A stretch of 11,418 nt of DNA from Planctomycetota bacterium (lineage in GTDB: Bacteria > Planctomycetota > Planctomycetia > Pirellulales > Thermoguttaceae). The stretch is from contig JAJYGU010000033.1 of NCBI GenBank assembly GCA_021784975.1, positions 1 through 11,418 of the forward strand. Direction: 5' to 3'. Position 1 is the first letter of the stretch. Each line of letters begins with the position of its first letter. Positions 1 to 6,059 of the stretch are shown one piece after another. The notes under the pieces were generated by a model. That model saw only the letters and a list, made by a program, of their open reading frames with translations, made no database searches and had not been told where the DNA came from. The translations under genes and the position numbers were made by a program.

Positions 1-17
1 GGAGAATGAGGGATTAT

Positions 18-116
18 GCGGCCGTCCAAGAACAAGTTGGGGACTGTCCCAATTTTCGTCCGACGAAAATGGGACTGTCCCCTTGGCGAAAGTGGAAGTT
101 ATTAACGGACGGCCGC
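18..116. repeat. Nested palindromic repeat upstream of pnp
   Basis: Two GGGGAC-type palindromes (GGGGACTGTCCC at 39-50, GGGACTGTCCCC at 71-82) flank a 9-bp perfect hairpin, ATTTTCGTC at 52-60 against GACGAAAAT at 62-70 with one unpaired base. The set is enclosed by a perfect 10-bp inverted repeat, GCGGCCGTCC at 18-27 and GGACGGCCGC at 107-116, which ends one base before the pnp start codon. The inner part matches the GGGGAC(A/T)G family found four more times in this window, so I read it as a REP-like or MITE-like element. The outer arm covers the place where a ribosome binding site would sit, so folding could affect pnp translation; that is inference. Confidence 0.8.
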
Positions 117-117
117 T

Positions 118-951
118 ATGCGAGAACTTGCAGCACAGATCGCCGAGGCCAGTGAGGTGGTTCACTCACGTTGGGGCGGCCGGCCCCTGGTGGGCATCGT
201 CTTGGGAACGGGGCTCGGCACCCTCGCTCAGGAGATCCAGACCGAAGCAACCCTCGACTACGCTTCGATCCCGCATTTTCCACAATCGACCACCGTCGGT
301 CACACCGGGCAATTGGTTTGCGGGACGCTGACCGGAGTGCCGGTGCTGGCCATGGAGGGCCGTTTCCACTCCTACGAAGGCTATTCGCAGCGGCAAATCA
401 CCTTCCCGATCCGGGTAATGCGGGCCTTGGGAGTTGAGACGCTGATCGTCTCCAACGCCTGCGGCGGCATCAATCCGCTCTATGCCCAAGGCGACATCGT
501 GGTGATTGACGACCACATCAACCTGATGAACGGCAATCCGCTGGTAGGCGTCAACGACGACCGTCTGGGACCGCGATTCCCGGACATGTCGCGTCCCTAC
601 GACCCGGGCCTGATCCGCCGCGTCCTGGAGATTGCCCGCCGCGAGGACTTCGTCGCCCACCGTGGCGTATACGCGGCCGTGACCGGCCCGAACCTGGAGA
701 CGCGGGCGGAATACCGCTTTCTGCGGATCATCGGGGCCGACGTGGTCGGCATGTCGACCGTGCCCGAGGTCCTGGTGGCGGTTCATGCCGGCCTGCGGGT
801 GTTGGGCCTTTCGGTGGTCACCGATATGTGCTTTCCCGATGCCCTGAAGCCGGCCAACATCGAAGAGATCCTGGCCGCCGCCGCCGAGGCCGAGCCCAAG
901 CTGCGGAAGATAGTGCTGGGCGTATTGGCCCAAGAGGCCATCGCATCATAG
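118..951 (+). CDS. Purine nucleoside phosphorylase, class I (trimeric type)
   Basis: Catalyses phosphorolysis of purine nucleosides to free base and (deoxy)ribose-1-phosphate in cytoplasmic purine salvage. The 277-residue length fits the trimeric PNP/MTAP family. Visible motifs in order: phosphate loop GTGLG (30-34), GHTG (61-64), EGRFHSYEGY (80-89), SNACGG (112-117), a DHIN segment (132-135), GPNLET with the base-contacting Glu194, and GMSTVPEV (211-218). Compared with human PNP, the position of Asn243 is Asp236 (VVTDMC) and that of His257 is Ile248 (ANIEEIL). In human PNP the Asn selects 6-oxopurines and the His contacts the ribose 5'-hydroxyl, so substrate preference may be shifted towards 6-aminopurines. 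The ATG at 118 starts right after a palindromic repeat and has no clear Shine-Dalgarno sequence, but it gives a normal family N-terminus. The gene appears separate from the downstream operon, which has its own promoter. Confidence 0.93.
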   Translation: MRELAAQIAEASEVVHSRWGGRPLVGIVLGTGLGTLAQEIQTEATLDYASIPHFPQSTTVGHTGQLVCGTLTGVPVLAMEGRFHSYEGYSQRQITFPIRVMRALGVETLIVSNACGGINPLYAQGDIVVIDDHINLMNGNPLVGVNDDRLGPRFPDMSRPYDPGLIRRVLEIARREDFVAHRGVYAAVTGPNLETRAEYRFLRIIGADVVGMSTVPEVLVAVHAGLRVLGLSVVTDMCFPDALKPANIEEILAAAAEAEPKLRKIVLGVLAQEAIAS

Positions 952-985
952 TCCGATCGAACCCAAGGGACCCCGAGGAAATTTC

Positions 986-1013
986 TTGACAGTCGCCCTT
1001 GGGGCGCTACAAT
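986..1013 (+). promoter_or_regulatory. Sigma70-like promoter before the DUF1080 gene
   Basis: TTGACA at 986-991 and TACAAT at 1008-1013 are separated by 16 bp, close to the sigma70 consensus, and lie about 53 bp upstream of the ATG at 1066. Only 33 bp separate the DUF1080 gene from actA, so this may also feed the ACIII operon. An inverted repeat (CCCAAGGG 962-969, CCCTTGGG 996-1003) has one arm in the spacer between the two boxes and could be an operator or a weak terminator of pnp. Confidence 0.75.
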
Positions 1014-1065
1014 GTGCCTTAACGTCTTTGGCCAGTTGCCCCGTGTACCACCCTAGGATCACGCT

Positions 1066-2064
1066 ATGTTACGAAGAACGGCTCTGTTGACGCTGTCGGT
1101 CGCGATTTGTGGATTCACCTGCCACGCCTGCGCGCGGGGCCCCGAGGGGCCCGAGATCATCGACCCGGCCGAGGCGGCCAAGGATCCAGACTTTCTGGTC
1201 CAGGGAGAATACCTGGGCGACGGGACGTGGCTTGATGGCGAGCAGGCCAAAGCGGGCGGCCAGGTGATCGCCTTGGGGCACGGCAACTTCGAGGTGGTCC
1301 TTACCAAGGGCGGCCTGCCCGGCGACGGCTGGAAACGGGGTGATGCCCAATGCGCCCTGAAAGGCAATCGCGAGGGCGAGGCGACCCAGTTAAAAGGCGA
1401 GGGCGCCTCCGGCAAGATCGCGGGCGAGGTCATGACGGTGACCAGCCAGGACGGCAAGATGAAACTTCACTTGAAACGGACCATCCGCCATAGCCGCACC
1501 GAAGGCGCCAAGCCGCCCGAGGGCGCGGTGGTCCTCTTCGACGGCACGACCGCCGACCACTTCCGCCACGGCCGCATGAGCCCGGACAAGAACCTCATGT
1601 CGGAAGCCACCAGCCACCAGAAGTTCGGCGACTACAGGCTGCACGTGGAGTTCCGGCTTTCGTACATGCCGAATGCCCGCGGCCAGGGACGCAGCAATAG
1701 CGGCGTGTATCTGCACGATTGCTACGAGATCCAGGTGCTCGATTCGTTCGGGCTGGAGGGGAAAGACAACGAGTGCGGCGGCTTCTACCGGCTGCGCGCG
1801 CCGGACGTGAACATGTGCTACCCGCCGTTGACCTGGCAGACCTACGACGTCGAGTTTACCGCCCCGAAATATGAGAACGGCAGGAAGGCGGCCAATGCCC
1901 GCGTCAGCGTGAAGCACAACGGCGTGCTGATCCATCCGGACATCGAGCTTGCCCGCAACACCCCGGGCCGCGAGAAGGAGGGCCCCGCGCCTCGCCCGCT
2001 TTATCTCCAGGGCCACGGCAACAAGGTGGAGTTTCGCAACATCTGGGTGGTGGAAAAGAAGTAG
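1066..2064 (+). CDS. Secreted DUF1080 (3-keto-disaccharide hydrolase-like) protein
   Basis: A 332-residue protein with an N-terminal signal peptide (about 1-23; AXA-type site near ACA-R) and two domains. Residues about 40-140 form a beta-rich region with GEYLGDG, QVIALGHGNFEVVL and GGLPGDGW; from memory this type of domain precedes DUF1080 in many planctomycete proteins. Residues about 155-330 match DUF1080 (PF06439): VVLFDG (155-160), FGDYRLHVEFR (187-197), SNSGVYLHDCYEIQVLD (210-226), and a C-terminal LQGHGNKVEFRNIWV (314-328). The family has a concanavalin-like fold and some members act on 3-keto-glycosides; specificity cannot be read here. The segment between VVLFDG and the strand at 187 looks compressed relative to typical members. 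The ATG at 1066 is supported by an AGGA at 1055-1058 and the promoter upstream. Its place directly before actA is unexplained and may reflect shared transcription only. Confidence 0.88.
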   Translation: MLRRTALLTLSVAICGFTCHACARGPEGPEIIDPAEAAKDPDFLVQGEYLGDGTWLDGEQAKAGGQVIALGHGNFEVVLTKGGLPGDGWKRGDAQCALKGNREGEATQLKGEGASGKIAGEVMTVTSQDGKMKLHLKRTIRHSRTEGAKPPEGAVVLFDGTTADHFRHGRMSPDKNLMSEATSHQKFGDYRLHVEFRLSYMPNARGQGRSNSGVYLHDCYEIQVLDSFGLEGKDNECGGFYRLRAPDVNMCYPPLTWQTYDVEFTAPKYENGRKAANARVSVKHNGVLIHPDIELARNTPGREKEGPAPRPLYLQGHGNKVEFRNIWVVEKK

Positions 2065-2097
2065 CTTGCGGGCGTTGATCGAGTCGATTTCTCTAGC

Positions 2098-2763
2098 ATG
2101 GGCTCTAAGCCGCTACTGACATTCCCCCGGTGGTCCAACAAGGCGGCGGTCGGGGTTCTGGTGGGACTGGTGGGGCTGCCGCTCTACGTGGGGCTGCTGC
2201 TGGCCTACGGGGCCAATCCGACTTCGCTGACCGTGGGCTATCAACCAGTGCAGCCGGTGCCCTACAGCCATGCAGTGCACGCCGGCAAGCTGGGCATCGA
2301 CTGCCGCTATTGCCACACCACGGTCGAGAAGACGGGCATGGCGGCCCTGCCGCCTACCGAAGTCTGCATGAATTGCCATAAGGCCATCTTCCCCAATTCA
2401 GCCAAGCTGGCCGAGGTCCGCAAGAGCTACGTCGAAGGCACGCCGATCCCGTGGGTCAAGGTCCACGATCTGGCGGATTATGTCTACTTCAACCACAGCG
2501 CCCATGTCAACGCCGGCGTCGGTTGCATCACCTGCCATGGGCCGATCCAGCAGATGGAGACGGTTCGCACCGTCGCGCCGTTGAACATGGCGTGGTGCCT
2601 GTCGTGCCATCGCGATCCCAAGCCGTTTCTTCGGCCGCGCGATCAGGTGACGAACATGGATTGGACCCCGCCGGCCGGCGTCGCCGCGACAGCTCTCGGC
2701 GAGCAGTTGCGGGAAAAGTATCACGTTAACCCCAGTACGGACTGCGTGACATGTCATCGCTGA
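2098..2763 (+). CDS. actA: ACIII subunit ActA, pentaheme cytochrome c
   Basis: Membrane-anchored multiheme c-type cytochrome of alternative complex III, which passes electrons from the iron-sulfur subunit towards periplasmic acceptors or the oxidase. The 221-residue protein has one N-terminal membrane anchor (about 16-38) and exactly five CXXCH heme sites: CRYCH (69-73), CMNCH (90-94), CITCH (143-147), CLSCH (167-171) and CVTCH (216-220). Five hemes is the count known for ActA. Paired His residues in YSHAVHAGK (56-64) and FNHSAHV (131-137) fit the class III (cytochrome c3/c7-like) pattern of distal ligands. The last heme motif is followed by a single Arg and the stop. The gene starts 33 bp after the DUF1080 stop with no obvious Shine-Dalgarno sequence. 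It is followed by a palindromic repeat and then actB. Confidence 0.95.
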   Translation: MGSKPLLTFPRWSNKAAVGVLVGLVGLPLYVGLLLAYGANPTSLTVGYQPVQPVPYSHAVHAGKLGIDCRYCHTTVEKTGMAALPPTEVCMNCHKAIFPNSAKLAEVRKSYVEGTPIPWVKVHDLADYVYFNHSAHVNAGVGCITCHGPIQQMETVRTVAPLNMAWCLSCHRDPKPFLRPRDQVTNMDWTPPAGVAATALGEQLREKYHVNPSTDCVTCHR

Positions 2764-2775
2764 GTGACCGTTCTC

Positions 2776-2808
2776 AGGGGACTGTCCCCCTCGGCGCAAG
2801 GGGACAGG
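2776..2808. repeat. GGGGAC-family palindrome between actA and actB
   Basis: CTGTCCCC at 2782-2789 and GGGGACAG at 2800-2807 form a perfect 8-bp stem with a 10-nt loop. A second, smaller palindrome, GGGGACTGTCCCC at 2777-2789, overlaps the left arm. The unit belongs to the same family as the copies at 39-82, 5211-5293, 7451-7511 and 10707-10799. It fills most of the 75-bp gap before the preferred actB start. Confidence 0.75.
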
Positions 2809-2838
2809 CAAATGTTTCGGCCTTCGAGGGCAGACGCA

Positions 2839-5800
2839 ATGGATGACGAAACGGGCCGCGACCAACCTTCGGTTGGTACCCGGAGCCAGTCCCCGTCACG
2901 CCGCGACTTTCTGACCCTCATGGGCGCGTCGCTTGGGCTGGCGGGATTGACGGGCTGCATCCGCATGCCGGAAGAGAAATTGGCCCCCTACGCCCACCGG
3001 CCGAACAACCGCCTGCCGGGCGTGCCGGTCAGCTATGCCACCGCGATGGAGATCGGCGGCATCGGCCAAGGATTGCTGGTGACGAGCGTCGATGGCCGGC
3101 CCATCAAGATTGAGGGCAACCCCAGCCATCCGCTCAACCGGGGCGCCGCCGACGCCATTGCCCAGGCCAGCATTTTGGGGCTCTATGATCCGGACCGCAG
3201 CCGCGGAGTGATCCGCCGCAGCGCCGACGGCACAGGCGGCGAAGCCGCCTGGGAAGAGTTCTCCCGCTGGGCCAAAACGATCTTCAAGGGTAACGGCAAA
3301 GGAATCTGCGTCCTGAGCGAGGCATCGAGCTCGCCGAGCGTGGCGCGACTTCGCCAACGGTTTCGCAAGGCCTGGCCCGCCGCATCCTGGTTTCAATACG
3401 AGCCGCTCTCGCATGTCGGTTGCGCGGGAGAGTCATGGCCGCAACAATCCGATGCCGCGGCGAAGGATCCCGGACCTTCGTTTGCCAAACCGGCACACGG
3501 CGTCCTCGAGCTTTCGCGGGCCAAGGTGATTTTGAGCCTGGATGCCGATCTTTTCGGCGGCGGCGGACCGATGGCGATCAAATACGCCCGCGACTTCGCC
3601 GAAGGCCGCCGGCTCCGCAAGCCCGGCGACGGAATGAATCGGCTCTACGTCGTCGAATCGGTCTCCAGCATTACCGGCGCGTGTGCCGACCATCGCCGGG
3701 CGCTGCGCCCGAGCGCCATCGAACAACTGGTGTTCCAGTTAGCCGCCGCCCTTGGCGTGGCAAGGTTTCAAGGGAAGCCGCCCGATAGCGGAATCGACCC
3801 CAAATTCTTCGGGCAGCTCAAGGCGGATTTGGAGACTCATCGTGGGGAATCCCTGGTAGTCGTCGGGCCGCGGCAGCCCTATATGCACCGCCTCTTGGCC
3901 GCCGAGATCAACCGCAAACTGGGCAACGTTGGCAAGACGGTGGTCTACTATTCGGGTCCGGCGCGCGAGGCGTCCGACGAACGTGTCGTACGTTCACTGC
4001 ACGATTGGAAGGCCCTGGAGGGCGCCAAAACCCTGCTGATCCTCGGCGGGAATCCGGTTTACAACGCGCCTAGCGACGTTCGCTTTGGCGAACTGTTGAC
4101 CCGCGTCAAGAATACGATCCACCTCGGCATGCATGACGACGAGACATCGCAGCTTTGCCAGTGGCACCTCTCGCAGGCCCATTATCTGGAATCGTGGGGC
4201 GACGTGCGGACCTACGACGGCACGGTCAGCGTCGTGCAGCCGCTGATTGAACCGCTCTTCGACGGCCGCAGTGCGATTGAAGTGCTGGCAATGATCCTGG
4301 GCGACGCGCCGGACGCAGCCAACGGCTATGAAATCGTGCGCAACACGTTCCGCTCGCTGCCGGGCGAGCCGTTCAGCGAGTGGAAGTGGAAAAAAGCGTT
4401 GGCCGAGGGTGTGGTCAAAGGGACAGCATGGAAGCCGGCCTTGCTGGATGAAGTGAAAACAGCGGCTGCGCCGGGTGCGGCGGGCAGCATGCGGTTCAGT
4501 GTTCTTGACGCGATTGTTGCAAAAGATCGCCAACCGCCCTCACCCCCTGCCCCTCTCCCACGAGCAGACGAGGGGAGCCAAGCAATTGCCCCTCTTCCGG
4601 AGGGAGAGGGGAGTGAATGCGAACTTGTCTTTTTCTCCGATGGCAAGATCTACGACGGCCGGTTTGCCAACAACGGCTGGCTGCAGGAACTGCCGGACCC
4701 GATGACGCGGCTCACTTGGGACAATGCCGCGCTGATGAGTCCCGAGACGGCTGGGGCGATCGGTGTGGCGCAAGACGAATTGGTGCGATTGCGAGTCGTG
4801 CCCGGCGATCATGACGATTCCGCGGCAGCCGAGGTCGAGTTTCCCGTTCTCTTCCAGCCGGACATGCCCGACCACGTAATTGCGGTCGCCCTCGGCTACG
4901 GCCGCACGGCGGCCGGCCGCGTGGGCCACGGCGTTGGCCAGAATGCGTATGCCCTGCGCTGGCTTTCGGGCATGGGCTGGCGGCCGCGGGTCAACGCCAC
5001 CCCGACGGGGAAGACGTATCCGCTGGCCACGGTGCAGGAGCATCAGGTCAGCGACGCCGTCGGCAAACGCGCCCTGGCAGAGCGAGTGCCCGAACTGGTT
5101 CGCGAGGCCACGTTGGCCGACTATCGCCGCGACCCCTCGCTGGGAATCAAGAAGCCGGCCGGGCTGTCGATTTTCGACGAGCATCGTTTCGACGGCCGTC
5201 CCGAGGGCGAGACGAAAATGGGGACAGGGGCCGCAAGTAGTTCCCTTTCTGGAGAAGCAAGGCCACAAGATCTTGCGGAGCCACTCCCCGTCTTAGGCGT
5301 GCCAGCCCATGACTGCCACCGCTGGGGCGTGGCGGTCGATCTGACCGCCTGCACCGGTTGCGGCGCCTGCGTGACCGCCTGCCAGGCGGAAAACAACATC
5401 CCTATCGTCGGCAAGGAGCAGGTCCTGCTGGGCCGCGAGATGCACTGGATCCGGGTGGACCGCTACTATCGCGAAACGCCGCGAGGCCCGCGGGCAGTGC
5501 ACCAGCCGGTGTTGTGCATGCAGTGCGAAAACGCCCCCTGCGAAGAGGTCTGTCCCGTGGCCGCCACCACGCACAGCCAGGAGGGGCTGAATATGATGAC
5601 CTACAACCGTTGCGTGGGGACGCGGTACTGTTCCAACAACTGCCCTTACAAGACCCGCCGCTTCAACTTCTTCGACTATAACCGCGGCCTGCTCACCACG
5701 CTTTATGAGCCCAATCTCCTCCGCGAGCCAATGTCCGAGTTGCTCCGGATGCAAAAGAACCCGCAAGTGACGGTTCGCATGCGGGGCGTTATGGAAAAAT

Positions 5801-6057
5801 GCACCTACTGCATTCAGCGGATCGAAAACGCCCGAATCGCAGCCAGGCGCGAAGGCGATCGGGCCATCGAGGACGGCGAAATCCAGACCGCCTGCCAGCA
5901 GAGCTGCCCGACCCAGGCCATCGTCTTCGGCGATTTGAACGACCCGAACAGCCGAGTGTCGAAGCTACACGCCCTGCCGCGGACCTACGGGCTGCTGGAT
6001 AGGGAGCTGAACACCAGGCCGCGAACCAGGTATGTGGCCAAAGTGAGAAACGCGTAG
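2839..6057 (+). CDS. actB: ACIII subunit ActB, fused MopB-like and four-cluster Fe-S protein
   Basis: Periplasmic electron-transfer subunit of alternative complex III, 1072 residues from the ATG at 2839. That start has GAGGG at 2826-2830 with good spacing; an in-frame GTG at 2764 would only add residues translated from the repeat. The N-terminus carries a Tat motif SRRDFL (20-25) and a lipobox LTGC (Cys40), so it is probably a Tat-exported lipoprotein. Residues about 60-780 are a MopB-like domain that lacks molybdenum in this family. The C-terminal ferredoxin domain has four Cys groups: C838/841/844/848, C893/896/901/905, C925-(T928)-C931/C935 and C988/991/1019/1023. Thr928 replaces a Cys, giving three [4Fe-4S] and one [3Fe-4S] cluster, as known for ActB. 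Repeat-derived insertions lie near residues 564-593 and in the interdomain linker near 791-818. The stop is 2 bp before actC-actD. Confidence 0.94.
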   Translation: MDDETGRDQPSVGTRSQSPSRRDFLTLMGASLGLAGLTGCIRMPEEKLAPYAHRPNNRLPGVPVSYATAMEIGGIGQGLLVTSVDGRPIKIEGNPSHPLNRGAADAIAQASILGLYDPDRSRGVIRRSADGTGGEAAWEEFSRWAKTIFKGNGKGICVLSEASSSPSVARLRQRFRKAWPAASWFQYEPLSHVGCAGESWPQQSDAAAKDPGPSFAKPAHGVLELSRAKVILSLDADLFGGGGPMAIKYARDFAEGRRLRKPGDGMNRLYVVESVSSITGACADHRRALRPSAIEQLVFQLAAALGVARFQGKPPDSGIDPKFFGQLKADLETHRGESLVVVGPRQPYMHRLLAAEINRKLGNVGKTVVYYSGPAREASDERVVRSLHDWKALEGAKTLLILGGNPVYNAPSDVRFGELLTRVKNTIHLGMHDDETSQLCQWHLSQAHYLESWGDVRTYDGTVSVVQPLIEPLFDGRSAIEVLAMILGDAPDAANGYEIVRNTFRSLPGEPFSEWKWKKALAEGVVKGTAWKPALLDEVKTAAAPGAAGSMRFSVLDAIVAKDRQPPSPPAPLPRADEGSQAIAPLPEGEGSECELVFFSDGKIYDGRFANNGWLQELPDPMTRLTWDNAALMSPETAGAIGVAQDELVRLRVVPGDHDDSAAAEVEFPVLFQPDMPDHVIAVALGYGRTAAGRVGHGVGQNAYALRWLSGMGWRPRVNATPTGKTYPLATVQEHQVSDAVGKRALAERVPELVREATLADYRRDPSLGIKKPAGLSIFDEHRFDGRPEGETKMGTGAASSSLSGEARPQDLAEPLPVLGVPAHDCHRWGVAVDLTACTGCGACVTACQAENNIPIVGKEQVLLGREMHWIRVDRYYRETPRGPRAVHQPVLCMQCENAPCEEVCPVAATTHSQEGLNMMTYNRCVGTRYCSNNCPYKTRRFNFFDYNRGLLTTLYEPNLLREPMSELLRMQKNPQVTVRMRGVMEKCTYCIQRIENARIAARREGDRAIEDGEIQTACQQSCPTQAIVFGDLNDPNSRVSKLHALPRTYGLLDRELNTRPRTRYVAKVRNA
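4536..4612. repeat. In-frame CTCCCGGAGGGAG-type palindromic repeat inside actB
   Basis: CCCCTCTTCC at 4589-4598 and GGGAGAGGGG at 4602-4611 form a 10-bp stem (one G-U pair) with a GGA loop. A CCCTCACCCC-type left part with CCCCTCTCCC lies at 4536-4560, followed by a degenerate return arm GAGGGG at 4570-4575. The segment is read in frame as a Pro-rich stretch ending APLPEGEGSE, the same peptide made by three copies in actC-actD. It sits between two segments of the MopB-like domain, where a surface loop can be presumed. Confidence 0.8.
5211..5293. repeat. GGGGAC-family element inside actB, in the interdomain linker
   Basis: The left end (5211-5230, beginning GACGAAAATGGGGACAG) equals one arm of the element upstream of pnp. 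CCGCAAG at 5231-5237 pairs with CTTGCGG at 5272-5278, and beyond that GGGGACAGGGG pairs imperfectly with CCACTCCCC at 5281-5289. The reverse complement of the right end reads GGGGAGTGGCTCCG, close to the left end of the element at 10707. It is translated in frame as a Gly/Ser/Ala-rich stretch between the MopB-like part and the Fe-S domain of ActB. Confidence 0.65.
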
Positions 6058-6059
6058 CA

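Noticed and set aside
166..933. Long open frame of 255 codons on the minus strand opposite pnp
   Set aside because: It is antisense to a clear PNP, has no family motifs, and long antisense frames are expected in GC-rich coding DNA.
2764..2838. GTG at 2764 as the actB start
   Set aside because: The extra residues are mostly translation of a palindromic repeat, and the ATG at 2839 has a well-spaced GAGGG site just before the Tat signal.
4540..5268. Open frame of 242 codons on the minus strand opposite actB
   Set aside because: No recognisable motifs or start context; it overlaps conserved ActB coding sequence and is explained by codon bias.
2764..6057. Molybdopterin oxidoreductase (a true catalytic MopB enzyme) instead of ActB
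   Set aside because: The fused four-cluster Fe-S domain, the Thr at the [3Fe-4S] position, the Tat lipoprotein start and the neighbours actA and actC-actD identify the cofactor-free ActB family.
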